Below, piece by piece: positions 1-8,205 of a stretch of 41,718 nucleotides of DNA; within the stretch, counting starts at the first letter, position 1; every line of letters begins with the position of its first letter. The notes beneath the pieces are model-generated. The model was not told the DNA's origin, searched no databases, and was given only the letters and a program-made list of their open reading frames with translations. The DNA is from Betaproteobacteria bacterium (lineage in GTDB: Bacteria; Pseudomonadota; Gammaproteobacteria; Burkholderiales; Rhodocyclaceae): positions 1-41,718 of the forward strand of contig SHNC01000114.1 of assembly GCA_004295105.1 (NCBI GenBank). The letters run 5' to 3'. The position numbers and the translations under genes are program-made.

Positions 1-117
1 CTGTTGTATCCCGCCTTTGGGCTGCTGCTGTCCCCGCTGATCGCGGCGCTGGCGATGAGTTTCAGCTCAGCCTCCGTGGTCGGCAACGCGCTGCGCCTTG
101 GCCGGGCAGAGGTCTGA
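1..117 (+). CDS. Metal-transporting P-type ATPase, C-terminal end (partial)
   Basis: The window opens inside a gene; only the last 38 codons are present, ending in TGA. The residues form one hydrophobic helix followed by a short tail with [12 protein letters not shown], which matches the end of CopA-type (P1B) ATPases, where the last membrane helix carries a conserved SSxSVVxNALRL segment. These enzymes use ATP to export Cu(+) or related soft metals across the inner membrane. The next genes, a His-rich DUF2933 protein and a methyltransferase-like membrane protein, are common companions of copper or silver resistance ATPases. The exact metal cannot be told because the metal-binding and catalytic domains lie outside the window. 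Confidence 0.75.
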   Translation: MLYPAFGLLLSPLIAALAMSFSSASVVGNALRLGRAEV

Positions 118-260
118 CGCAATCGGCCAGGATGCCGTCGTAGCCGCAGTACGCGCCGATGCAGGCGATGCGGGGTTGAGCCGGATCGACGCGAATAGCC
201 GTGGGCTGGTTGGACCATGTCATACACGGCTTGCCTGACATTCGTTCGTGGAACCGCAAC

Positions 261-527
261 ATGCCTTCGAATCACCACCATCACCAACGCCCTGCGGAGT
301 CCGATGACCGGATGCGTCGCCGTTCGCGCTGGATCTTCCTCGGTTTCGCCGCGATCGCCGCCTTCTTCCTGCTGGCCGAGCATCGCGCCCACGTGCTGGG
401 CTTTCTGCCCTGGCTGTTGCTGCTCGCCTGCCCGTTGATGCACCTCTTCATGCATCACGGCCATGGCCACGACGGCGCTGGCCACGCCCACGGTGACGGA
501 GGCGATGCGTCAGGAGCGAAGAAATGA
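261..527 (+). CDS. DUF2933 family small membrane protein, His-rich
   Basis: An 88-residue protein. I start it at ATG 261 rather than the in-frame ATG at 201, because the intervening residues do not look like protein and the family begins just before the first helix. It has an HHHH run near the N-terminus, two hydrophobic helices at about residues 23-40 and 44-62, and a C-terminal tail with many His, Gly and Asp (HHGHGHDGAGHAHGDGG). This matches DUF2933, short inner-membrane proteins often encoded next to metal-efflux ATPases. The His clusters suggest metal binding, but no function is established. The stop overlaps the next start by four bases (ATGA), so the two are probably translationally coupled. 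Confidence 0.75.
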   Translation: MPSNHHHHQRPAESDDRMRRRSRWIFLGFAAIAAFFLLAEHRAHVLGFLPWLLLLACPLMHLFMHHGHGHDGAGHAHGDGGDASGAKK

Positions 528-1150
528 GCGACTCCCCTTCCTACGGCCTGTGGTCGCTGGTCATCATCAATTCGCTGTTCTTTCTCGTGTTCGCATTCAG
601 CTTCTACAAGCCGCGCACGAAGCGGGACTGGCGCACCTTCGGTGGGTTCGCCGCCTTCATCGTGGCGCTGTTCACCGAGATGTACGGCTTTCCGCTGACC
701 ATCTACCTGCTGTCGGGCTGGCTGTCGTCGCGCTTCCCGGGCGTCGATTTCCTGTCGCACGACTCGGGCCATCTGCTCGAAGTGATGTTCGGCTGGCGCT
801 CCAACCCGCATTTCGGCCCCTTCCACCTGTTGAGCGCCGCCTTCATGGTCGCCGGCTTCATGCTGCTGGCCCGGGCCTGGCCGCCGCTGTACGAAGCGCA
901 ACGCGCCCATCGCGTCGCCACGACCGGCCCCTATGCCCGCATCCGCCATCCGCAGTACGTGGCCTTCGTGCTAGTCATGTTCGGCTTCCTGCTGCAGTGG
1001 CCGACGCTGATCACCCTCATCCTGTTCCCGATCCTGCTGGTCGTCTATGCACGCCTTGCACACAGCGAGGAAAAGGATGCCCTTGCGGAGTTCGGCGAGG
1101 AATACCGCGCCTATCGCGAGCGGACGCCCGCCTTCTTTCCGCGCGGGTAG
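524..1150 (+). CDS. Isoprenylcysteine carboxyl methyltransferase (ICMT) family membrane protein
   Basis: A 208-residue polytopic membrane protein with about five hydrophobic segments. The C-terminal half carries the ICMT/PEMT signature: TGPYARIRHPQYVAFVLV, a further hydrophobic segment, then an EExDALAEFGEEYRAYRER segment ending in PxFFP. In this fold the RHPxY region and the Glu/Arg near the C-terminus bind S-adenosylmethionine. Bacterial members have no known prenylcysteine substrate. They recur beside DUF2933 proteins and copper ATPases, as here, so a role in metal resistance or lipid methylation is inferred from context only. The start codon sits inside the stop of the DUF2933 gene. Confidence 0.75.
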   Translation: MSDSPSYGLWSLVIINSLFFLVFAFSFYKPRTKRDWRTFGGFAAFIVALFTEMYGFPLTIYLLSGWLSSRFPGVDFLSHDSGHLLEVMFGWRSNPHFGPFHLLSAAFMVAGFMLLARAWPPLYEAQRAHRVATTGPYARIRHPQYVAFVLVMFGFLLQWPTLITLILFPILLVVYARLAHSEEKDALAEFGEEYRAYRERTPAFFPRG

Positions 1151-1354
1151 GCGGTCATGCCGAACGCAACACCTCGCGCGGCACTTCCGAATCGGTGGAC
1201 ACCGCGCACGCGGGCTCCTATGGTCAAAGCGCAGTCCGGCGCGTCGTCGGCCGGATGGTGCGTACATTGCAGACCACCGCGCGGCGCACGATGCGGGGAG
1301 GATCGCCGGCAGCCGACGAGCTCCGCATCCCGGACGCCGACTGGAGTGACGATC

Positions 1355-1741
1355 ATGAGCATGCTCAGACTCGTGGTGGGCGGGGCGGCCTTGCTGGTGA
1401 GCACGCTCGTGCCGGCCCAATCCTCCAATCCCTATGACGGCGCCTGGACCATCAAGCTCGACGCGCCGCAGGCCAAGGGGCTGGACGGCCGCCTGGTGAT
1501 CGACAAGGACGGGGGTACCTGGGACGTGCGCTACATGTCGAAGCGCAATCCCTGCGCGGGCAAGGAGGCGCCGGTCGTGGTACGCAAGGCGACGGCCGAG
1601 GAGCTGGCGTTCGACGTCGATTTCGCCAAGGTTCTGACGGGCTGCGGCGTCGTCAGCTATACGGCGCGTCCGGCTGCGGATGGGTCGCTGCACGGGCAAT
1701 CGACGGACGGGCAGCGGACGATCGTACTGAGGCGCGAGTAG
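1355..1741 (+). CDS. Small exported protein of unknown function
   Basis: 128 residues. ATG 1355 is chosen because a GGAG lies about 8 nt upstream and the protein then opens with a clear signal peptide (LRLVVGGAALLVSTLVPAQS, probable cleavage after PAQ). The open frame extends back to 1157, but that part is Arg/Pro-rich and looks non-coding. The mature part begins NPYDGAWTIKLDAPQ and has alternating hydrophobic residues typical of a small beta-barrel or lipocalin-like fold, with two Cys (in NPCAG and LTGCG) that could form a disulfide. I do not recognise a named family. It stands alone between the metal-resistance genes and the J-domain gene. Confidence 0.65.
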   Translation: MSMLRLVVGGAALLVSTLVPAQSSNPYDGAWTIKLDAPQAKGLDGRLVIDKDGGTWDVRYMSKRNPCAGKEAPVVVRKATAEELAFDVDFAKVLTGCGVVSYTARPAADGSLHGQSTDGQRTIVLRRE

Positions 1742-1846
1742 GTTCGCAGCCTCTATTTTGCTGCATTGCAACATCCAAGGCACACGACTCGATTAAGATT
1801 GCTGCATTGCCGCAATTTCCCGCGGCGTTCGCAATGGAGATCGAAC

Positions 1847-2914
1847 GTGAACCTGATGCCCGCTTTCGCCCGTCTGTGGGATGCCGCACTGGATCTGCTG
1901 CATGGCGGACGTGATCACGATGACGCATCGTCCGCCCGGACACCGGCTCGTCCGGTCCACCCGCCGCTGGCCAAGCCTGCGCCGCCCGCCGACGATCCTG
2001 CCTCCTCGCCCCCCAACGCAGTCGTGTTCCCCCATTCCGCGGCCGAGTGCGACGGAGGAAGCATCGAGGCCATCGCGCCCGTTTTCGACCGCAACCGGAC
2101 CTCGACCATGGATCCGCCGCTGACGGCGATGGTGATGCCGACTGCAGCCCCGTCCCAACCGCAACTCGCCCCCCTGCCCGACCCGGACTTCGACCGGCTG
2201 CTCGCGCGTGCAGCGAAGCTGCAGGCGCAGAAGCTGGACCTTGCGGCACGGCTGGCCGACATGCAGCGAACGGTACGCGAGTTCGAACAGCGCCAGTATG
2301 CGGCGCTCGACGACATCCTCGGAGAGTGCCTGCGCCTGCGCCATGAGTACGCGCGCCTGAAAGCCGACCGCAGCGGTGCGGCGGCGGATCGGGACGAGGC
2401 GCAGGCCGCCGCGAACGACTTCGATTCCTACCGCAGCGCGGCGGAAGCGCGCCCGGCCGCACTGCCCGAACTCGACGAGGAGGAGCGTGAGGCGTTGCGC
2501 CGGCTGTACCGGACGGCGGCGAGCCGCTGCCATCCCGACCGCGCCAGCGAAGCCGATCAGCAGGACGCGCACGCGCGCTTCCTGCGGGTGCAGGAGGCCT
2601 ACCGCGGCAACGATGTCGATGGTCTGCGCACGATCCTCGCCGAGCTCGACGCGGGCGCCAACCGGCGCAGCGCGGACGAGGTCGTCACGCACGACGCCGC
2701 CGGCACCAACATCCGCCGGCATGTCGGCGCGTTGCAGAACCAGGTCGCCGACCTGATCCTGGCCATCCAGACCCTGCAGCTCGACAGCGTGTATCGCGAG
2801 GCGAACCGCATCGACGACTGGGACCGCTACTTCGCCCAGGCACGGCGGGCTTTCGAAAATGAATGCGCCGCGCTGCGCCGCCAGATGCGCATGTTCGCGA
2901 TGAGCCCGGCCTGA
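1847..2914 (+). CDS. J-domain-like protein with central coiled coil
   Basis: 355 residues from GTG 1847, which has GGAGA six bases upstream; the frame is open back to 1766 but without a ribosome site. The order is a short N-terminal helix, a Pro/Ala-rich low-complexity linker to about residue 120, a coiled coil at about 130-200 (LARAAKLQAQKLDLAARLAD and following), then a short J-like segment at about 205-260. That segment reads EEREALRRLYRTAASRCHPD then R, with HPDR in place of the canonical HPDK/HPDR loop, followed by a helix ending VQEAYRGND. J domains recruit and stimulate Hsp70 ATPase. The C-terminal 90 residues are helical and unrecognised. The partner Hsp70 is unknown; a divergent Hsp70 lies 5 kb away at 8206. 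Confidence 0.65.
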   Translation: MNLMPAFARLWDAALDLLHGGRDHDDASSARTPARPVHPPLAKPAPPADDPASSPPNAVVFPHSAAECDGGSIEAIAPVFDRNRTSTMDPPLTAMVMPTAAPSQPQLAPLPDPDFDRLLARAAKLQAQKLDLAARLADMQRTVREFEQRQYAALDDILGECLRLRHEYARLKADRSGAAADRDEAQAAANDFDSYRSAAEARPAALPELDEEEREALRRLYRTAASRCHPDRASEADQQDAHARFLRVQEAYRGNDVDGLRTILAELDAGANRRSADEVVTHDAAGTNIRRHVGALQNQVADLILAIQTLQLDSVYREANRIDDWDRYFAQARRAFENECAALRRQMRMFAMSPA

Positions 2915-2933
2915 GCGGGCGGGCTGCCCCCAC

Positions 2934-4040
2934 TCAGGACGGTTGCACGCGGTCCGGCGCAAGGTTTTCGACGTCGGATCCCGGATGGCGGCGCCGCGCC
3001 CACGGCAGCAGGCTGCGGCTGAGCGGCCCCGGGCCATACAGCCAGCGCAGGAAAGCCCGCGCGTCGCGGGCAGCCGAGGCCGCGCGCAACAGCCAGCGGT
3101 AGCCGCGATTGCCGAGGCGCCGATAGAGCGCACGATTGACCAGCGCCGCCTGCAGACCGCCCGCCAGATCGCGCCGCCACAGCGCGTCGTAGTCGCTGCC
3201 TTGCAGCAGCGCGCGTGCCGACAGCACGCCGGAACGCATCGCATGACGCATGCCGAATCCGGCCAGCGCATCCTGGAAGCCCGCGCATTCGCCGACGGCA
3301 GCATGCCCCTGCATCAGCGCCGATGACGGCAGCAGGATGTTGCCGGCCCCGGCGTGAAAGTGCGCGTTGCGCATGTCCAGACCGACGAGGCGACGAAAAC
3401 GCGCCACCGTGCGTTCGACATACAGGCGCTGATTGCGGAAGTCAGCGAACAGGCAGCTCTTCACGGTGCCGCGCCCGCCCATCACCAGCAGGTAGGCGTA
3501 GCCCGCGGGGGCCACCCGGTCGTCGAGGACGAGCCAGAAGCCTTCCGGCTGAGCGGTGTCGAAGTGGTAGCCGGCGGCAATCGCATCGGCGCGGCGCGGG
3601 CCGGTGGCGAGAATGCCCGGCTTCTCCAACTGCCGGACGCGGCTGCCGAAGCGCACCTCCACGCCCAGCGCAAGGGCCTGCTGCAGCAGTGCGGTATCCA
3701 GACTGCGCGGCCCGGGCCCGCGCTCGACCACATACACGAGCGGCGCATGGCCCCGCAAGGGATAGGCGCGATCCCAAGCGTCGAAGGCGATGCCGTGGGT
3801 ACACGCCAAGCGCGCGAAAGTGGGGGCGATGCCGTCGGCACGCAGCGTGTCGAGCACGTCGTCGCGCGCAGACCAGTTCTCCAGCCCCTGCAGATCGGCG
3901 CCGAAGCGATGACCGACCTCGCGCTGCGCCTCATGCACCCGCACCCGGCGCCCGCCGCGCGCCAGCGTGATCGCCGCCGCGAGCCCGGCAGGCCCGCCGC
4001 CGACCACCTCCACAAGCTGCGCATCCGCCTCCGTCGTCAT
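2934..4040 (-). CDS. FAD-dependent oxidoreductase, geranylgeranyl-reductase-like
   Basis: 368 residues. The N-terminus has a Rossmann FAD-binding motif, VVGGGPAGLAAAITLARGG, followed by an acidic residue at the end of strand 2 (VRVHEAQ). A second FAD contact, GECAGFQDALAGFGM, appears near residues 245-260 and resembles the GDAAG/GEAAG motif of geranylgeranyl-reductase and halogenase-like flavoproteins. These enzymes reduce isoprenoid double bonds or hydroxylate aromatic substrates; the substrate here is unknown. I use ATG 4040 because GAGG lies 8 nt upstream; ATG 4046 is an alternative and the frame is open to 4133. The gene converges on the J-domain gene with a 19-base gap and follows the cyclase gene on the same strand. 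Confidence 0.7.
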   Translation of the reverse strand: MTTEADAQLVEVVGGGPAGLAAAITLARGGRRVRVHEAQREVGHRFGADLQGLENWSARDDVLDTLRADGIAPTFARLACTHGIAFDAWDRAYPLRGHAPLVYVVERGPGPRSLDTALLQQALALGVEVRFGSRVRQLEKPGILATGPRRADAIAAGYHFDTAQPEGFWLVLDDRVAPAGYAYLLVMGGRGTVKSCLFADFRNQRLYVERTVARFRRLVGLDMRNAHFHAGAGNILLPSSALMQGHAAVGECAGFQDALAGFGMRHAMRSGVLSARALLQGSDYDALWRRDLAGGLQAALVNRALYRRLGNRGYRWLLRAASAARDARAFLRWLYGPGPLSRSLLPWARRRHPGSDVENLAPDRVQPS

Positions 4041-4155
4041 TTCCATCGCCTCGCCAGGCAGGACACCACGCGCAATGCGCCAGCCGACCGCAAGCCCCGC
4101 GCGACTCGCGTGGAAACCGCTCGCAGGAAACACTCCGCCAGCGCCGCCGCGAGTG

Positions 4156-5070
4156 TCAGGCGTCGTTGATAACCCTGAAGCTCAGCGTCGGCGCGGTGAA
4201 GTCGTCGGGCGTGGCGCCCAGGCCGATTTCGCCCTGACCGTTCAGTGTGCAACTGTCGCGCCGCAGCGTCACCGCCCCCGGCGACCCGGCGAAGCGCACC
4301 CAGGTGCCGTTGCTGCTGGAGTCGGTGAGCACGCACTGGTCGCCGTTCCATTCGATGCGGGCATGGCGGCGCGACACGCGCTGGTCGTTCACCTGGAAGC
4401 CCGCGTCCTGCCCGCGCCCGATGATCAGTGCGCCGTTGTGCGGCTCGAGCTGCAGATGCTGGTCGAGGCAGTCGAGGTCGATACGCTGCGTCGCCGGCCT
4501 TTCGCCGTGCAGCTCGAAGAACTCGAGCGGCGCGGTCAGCGTCGTCTCCGCGGTGCGCGTCCAGTCGATGCGCCAGACGCGCATCGGTTCGGCCTTGCCG
4601 CGGATGCTGATGCGCTCGAGGTTCTGGCAACTGACGCGGTGATAATCGGGCAGACAGGCGTAGACCGACTCGCCGACGAGGATCTCGCCCGGCTGGGCCA
4701 GGTCGCTCAGACGGGCGGCGACGTTGACGGCGTCGCCGTAGCAGTCGCCGTCGTGCTCGACGATGAGCCCGCGCTCGACACCGGTCTTGGCCTCCAGCGG
4801 CACGCGGCGCAGCTCGGCGATGTCGTTCTCGGCCAGGAGTTCCTTGACGCGCACGCAGGCCTCGACCGCGGCGGTGGTGTCGTCGAACAGCACCAGCACG
4901 CCATCGCCCAGATACTTGACGACATGACCACCGGCGCGCGCGAAATGACGGCCGATCGCCTGCGTGCAACGGGTGACGATCTGCGTCGCCACCACGTTGC
5001 CCACCGATTCGAACAAACCGGTACTGCCCGTCAGGTCGACAAATACGACGGTCCTTACCGACTGTTCCAC
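4156..5070 (-). CDS. Class III adenylate/guanylate cyclase with C-terminal FHA domain
   Basis: 304 residues from GTG 5070, which has AGGA five bases upstream; an earlier GTG at 5115 is in frame. The first 170 residues are a class III cyclase catalytic domain. Both metal-binding Asp are present (D12 in FVDLTGST, D56 in KYLGDGV), as are K52 of the adenine-selecting pair and the transition-state Asn and Arg (GDAVNVAARL). This supports an active adenylate cyclase. Residues about 215-290 form an FHA domain with IIGRG, VSRRHARIEW and SSNGTWVRF, the phosphothreonine-binding signature. There is no membrane segment, so the enzyme is cytosolic. The FHA domain probably brings it to a partner phosphorylated by a Ser/Thr kinase; no kinase gene is in the window. 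Confidence 0.88.
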   Translation of the reverse strand: MEQSVRTVVFVDLTGSTGLFESVGNVVATQIVTRCTQAIGRHFARAGGHVVKYLGDGVLVLFDDTTAAVEACVRVKELLAENDIAELRRVPLEAKTGVERGLIVEHDGDCYGDAVNVAARLSDLAQPGEILVGESVYACLPDYHRVSCQNLERISIRGKAEPMRVWRIDWTRTAETTLTAPLEFFELHGERPATQRIDLDCLDQHLQLEPHNGALIIGRGQDAGFQVNDQRVSRRHARIEWNGDQCVLTDSSSNGTWVRFAGSPGAVTLRRDSCTLNGQGEIGLGATPDDFTAPTLSFRVINDA

Positions 5071-5243
5071 ATCATTCCTCAGAAAAGGGTGTCTGGCGGG
5101 CCGACGGCCGGCCACCGGGGTGACTCACCGGGCAATGGCAGGCCACCGCGCCGCACAGCCGACGACCGGCTGTGTTCAACATTGATACACCACCGAATCC
5201 TAACACTCCGGCCGGTGAATCGTCATCGGCCGAAAGTCGGAGC

Positions 5244-5549
5244 TCACAACGGGGCGCGGTCGATGCGGCAGAGCGCTTCATTCACCTGGAAATCCAGCGC
5301 GCGAATGTCCTTTACGCCGAAGCCCTGCAGGCGCGCGACATGCACGGCGCAATAGCGCGACGCGCTGTCGGCGTCCTCGAACAGGTAGATGCCGCCGGCG
5401 CGTGCGGCTTCGCGGTTCTCGGTCCAGATCTTCCATTTCAGCCCGGGCGTGGCGGCGATGTCGCGCGCCAGCCCTTCCATGGCGGCGGCCATGTCCTCGC
5501 CCCACGGGCCGTCGAAGGGGAAATCGATCTGCAGCAGGGTAAGACTCAT
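5244..5549 (-). CDS. YdhR-family (putative monooxygenase) small protein
   Basis: 101 residues from ATG 5549, with CGGAG about 8 nt upstream. The sequence MSLTLLQIDFPFDGPWGED, the block LKWKIWTENREAARAGGIYL and the end FQVNEALCRIDRAPL match the YdhR family, a dimeric ferredoxin-like alpha/beta barrel of about 100 residues that resembles small antibiotic-biosynthesis monooxygenases. Family members are assigned as putative monooxygenases with no confirmed substrate. It lies 29 bases downstream of the PRPP-synthetase-like gene on the same strand and may be the last gene of that operon. The open frame continues upstream to 5954, but that part is the shadow of the neighbouring gene. Confidence 0.8.
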   Translation of the reverse strand: MSLTLLQIDFPFDGPWGEDMAAAMEGLARDIAATPGLKWKIWTENREAARAGGIYLFEDADSASRYCAVHVARLQGFGVKDIRALDFQVNEALCRIDRAPL

Positions 5550-5578
5550 CGTCAGCGCTCCGGAAAGGGATCGAACAA

Positions 5579-6487
5579 TCAGGCTGCAACCGGCGGCAGG
5601 CCGTGCAGCGCCGCGGCCAGCAGTGGTGCCACGCTGACCGCATTGGTGGGATGGGCAATGCAGTCGGTGCTCCACACCCGGCCGACCCCGGCGGCGAGCA
5701 GGGTCGGCAGCGCATCGCCGGCAAAGAGGGCATGCGTGACGGCCACATCCACGCTGGCGGCGCCCGCCGCGCGCAGCAGGCGGGCGGTCTGCGCCAGCGT
5801 GCGCCCCGAGCTGGCGACGTCGTCGAGCAATACCACCGCACGGCCGCCCACCGCGAGCGGCGGCAAGTCGATGTCCACCTCGTGGTCGCCATGCCGGCGC
5901 TTGGTGCACACGGCGTAGTCGAAGCCATGAACCGCAGCAGCGGCCCCCACCCATTGCGCCGACTCGGCATCGGGGCCGATCAACACCGGCGCCTCACAGT
6001 GCGCAGCAATCAGGTCGGCAAGCAGCGGCGCCGCCGACAGCGCCACCGCATGCGGCAGCGGCACCGCCTCGGCGAGGCTGGAGACGCGGTGCAGATGCGG
6101 ATCGACCGTGACCAGCGCATCGAACAGGTTGCCGAGGAAATCGCCCACCACGCGCTGGCTGACCACCTCGCCGGGACGGAAGGCGATGTCCTGGCGCATG
6201 TAGGCCAGGTAGGGCGCCACCAGCGTCAGGTGGCGGACGCCAAGCGTGCGCGCGGTGCGCGCGACGAGCAGCAACTCGACGAGCTTCTCGTTCGGGCGCA
6301 CCAGGCTGCGGAACAGCACGGCCCGCGGCGGCAGCCCGCCCTCGCCACCGACCGGCAGGCGCAGGCGCAGCTCGTCGTCGGGGAAACGGTGGCGCTCGAT
6401 GCCGGCAAGCGGGAATCCGGCCGCCTGGGCAAGGCGCGCGGCGGCATCGTGCTCGTCGTCGAAGTGCAGCAGCAACGGCACGTCCAT
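5579..6487 (-). CDS. Ribose-phosphate pyrophosphokinase-like protein (PRPP synthetase family)
   Basis: 302 residues with the two-domain PRPP-synthetase layout. Visible motifs are FPDDELRLRLP (family: F-x-D-G/D-E), the ATP-site segment YMRQDIAFRPGEVVSQRVV, VTVDPHLHRV, the TKRRHGDHEV flexible-loop basic motif and the PRPP-binding loop AVVLLDDVASSGRTL. All the main catalytic elements therefore appear intact. It is shorter and more divergent than a housekeeping Prs and resembles archaeal-type or class III enzymes. Its ATG overlaps the stop of the upstream phosphorylase gene (TGATG), so the two are almost certainly co-translated and functionally linked. It may make PRPP from ribose 5-phosphate and ATP, or act on the ribose 1,5-bisphosphate the phosphorylase would release; the latter is inference. 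Confidence 0.85.
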   Translation of the reverse strand: MDVPLLLHFDDEHDAAARLAQAAGFPLAGIERHRFPDDELRLRLPVGGEGGLPPRAVLFRSLVRPNEKLVELLLVARTARTLGVRHLTLVAPYLAYMRQDIAFRPGEVVSQRVVGDFLGNLFDALVTVDPHLHRVSSLAEAVPLPHAVALSAAPLLADLIAAHCEAPVLIGPDAESAQWVGAAAAVHGFDYAVCTKRRHGDHEVDIDLPPLAVGGRAVVLLDDVASSGRTLAQTARLLRAAGAASVDVAVTHALFAGDALPTLLAAGVGRVWSTDCIAHPTNAVSVAPLLAAALHGLPPVAA

Positions 6488-8073
6488 CAGAACTCCACGT
6501 ACATGTGCGGCACCTCCTCGGCGCGGCCGATCGTGTAAGCACTCGCCCGTTCGGCGGCCTGGCGCGCGAATTCGAGGTCGGCCGGAAAGTCGGCATGCAC
6601 CCGGTACAGGACGTCGCCCGCCGCCACCGCATCACCCAGCTTGCGCAGCAGGTCCACACCCGCGCCTCGCACCTTGGGCGCACCTGCGAGGCGCGCGATG
6701 CGGGCCAACTGGTGGTTGTCGATGGCGGTCACCACCCCTTCCGTAGGCGCGGCAACGACGAAGTCGAGCCGCGCGAGTCCGGGGGCGTTGTGGTCGAAAG
6801 GCTGCGCGCCCTGAGCGTGGATGATCGAATTCATCTTCGCCAGCGCACGGCCGGAATCGAGGATGTCGCGCGCGATGGAGAAGCCGTCGCCGCCGCGCAC
6901 GTCGGGGTCGAACTCCAGCATGCGTCCGGCCAGTCGCAGCGCCTTCTGGCGCAGATCGATGGGCGCGCGCGGATCGTTCTCCAGCACCCGCATCACGTCG
7001 CGCGCCTCGAGTACCGGGCCGATGCCGCAGCCGATGGGCTGGCGCCCGTCGGTGATCACCACGTCGAGCGTCAGGTTCATGCGCGCGGCGACGAATTCGA
7101 ACAGCTTGCGCAGGCGCTGCGCCTCGGGCATCGAACGCACCTTGGCACTGGGCCCCACCGGGATGTCGAGCACGAGGTGGGTGGAGCCGGCGGCGATCTT
7201 CTTCGACAGGATGGAGGCCACCATCTGGCCCGGCGAGTCGATCGACAGCGGCCGCTCCACCGAGATCAGCACGTCGTCGGCCGGCGACAACTGCGCGGTG
7301 CCACCCCAGGCGAGGCAGCCGCGATGCTCACGCACGATCTCGGCCAGGCGCTCCATCGGCAGCTCGACACTGGCCAGCACTTCCATGGTGTCGGCCGTGC
7401 CGGCCGGCGACGTGATCGCGCGTGACGAGGTCTTCGGGCACAGCATGCCGTGCGCGGCGACGATGGGCACCACCAGCATGGAGGTGCGGTTGCCCGGGAT
7501 GCCGCCGATGCAGTGCTTGTCCACCACCGGCCGCTCGTGCCAGTCGAGGTGGCGGCCGACGTGCGACATCGCCTCGGTGAGGAAGGAGACCTCCTCGCGG
7601 TCGAGCTCGCCCTGGTTGGAGGCGACCACGAAGGCGGTGAGCTCGATCTTGGAATAGCGGTGCTCGGCGATGTCACGCACGATGGCGTGGAAGTCGTCGC
7701 GCGTCAGGCGCTCACCGGCGATCTTGCGATGCAGCGCCGGGATCGACGACGGCGGCTCGGCCTGCGACACCAGCGCCGGCTCGCCACCCTCCACGCCAAG
7801 CTGCGCGAAGGCATCCTCCGACAGGCCGAGCTCGTTGCAGCGCACGATGCGCGGGTCGGTGGTGACATTGAGCGTGGCGAGGATGCGGCGGCCGTTGGCG
7901 CGCACCTCGACCTTGGCCAGCGCCTGGAAACCCTCGGCGCGATACACCTCGCAGTCGCGGTGCAGATAGGCGACATTCTCGCGGTAGGTGTCGATCGCCA
8001 CGCGCCGCAGCGTAAGGGGAAAGGCCGTACCGCCGTTGCCGGCGGTGGGCGTCGGTTCGATCATGTCCATCAT
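6487..8073 (-). CDS. Thymidine phosphorylase family protein, AMP/NMP-phosphorylase type
   Basis: 528 residues, longer than bacterial DeoA (about 440) and matching the archaeal AMP phosphorylase group, which has an extra N-terminal domain of about 80 residues. The catalytic region shows [20 protein letters not shown] and [18 protein letters not shown], where true thymidine phosphorylases have KHSxGGVGD and SGRGLGxTGGT; this substitution pattern is that of the AMP/NMP phosphorylases. Such enzymes split nucleoside 5'-monophosphates with phosphate to give base and ribose 1,5-bisphosphate. The C-terminus has the PYNP-like domain ([20 protein letters not shown]). The start is the first of two tandem ATGs; the ribosome site is weak. 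The gene is coupled by overlap to the PRPP-synthetase-like gene and diverges from the Hsp70 gene. Confidence 0.85.
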   Translation of the reverse strand: MMDMIEPTPTAGNGGTAFPLTLRRVAIDTYRENVAYLHRDCEVYRAEGFQALAKVEVRANGRRILATLNVTTDPRIVRCNELGLSEDAFAQLGVEGGEPALVSQAEPPSSIPALHRKIAGERLTRDDFHAIVRDIAEHRYSKIELTAFVVASNQGELDREEVSFLTEAMSHVGRHLDWHERPVVDKHCIGGIPGNRTSMLVVPIVAAHGMLCPKTSSRAITSPAGTADTMEVLASVELPMERLAEIVREHRGCLAWGGTAQLSPADDVLISVERPLSIDSPGQMVASILSKKIAAGSTHLVLDIPVGPSAKVRSMPEAQRLRKLFEFVAARMNLTLDVVITDGRQPIGCGIGPVLEARDVMRVLENDPRAPIDLRQKALRLAGRMLEFDPDVRGGDGFSIARDILDSGRALAKMNSIIHAQGAQPFDHNAPGLARLDFVVAAPTEGVVTAIDNHQLARIARLAGAPKVRGAGVDLLRKLGDAVAAGDVLYRVHADFPADLEFARQAAERASAYTIGRAEEVPHMYVEF

Positions 8074-8205
8074 TCAAGCCTACACCCGCGAACGCCATGG
8101 TTGAAGCATCGCCCGCATCTCCCGCTCGGGAGCCCCCGATCCGGCGGTCGACCACCGCGGCGTGCTCGCGTAGCATCGCCGACCGTACCGACACCGACCC
8201 CGACC

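Noticed and set aside
7450..8205. Upstream extension of the Hsp70 reading frame
   Set aside because: It is the reverse complement of the phosphorylase gene; the protein family begins at ATG 8206.
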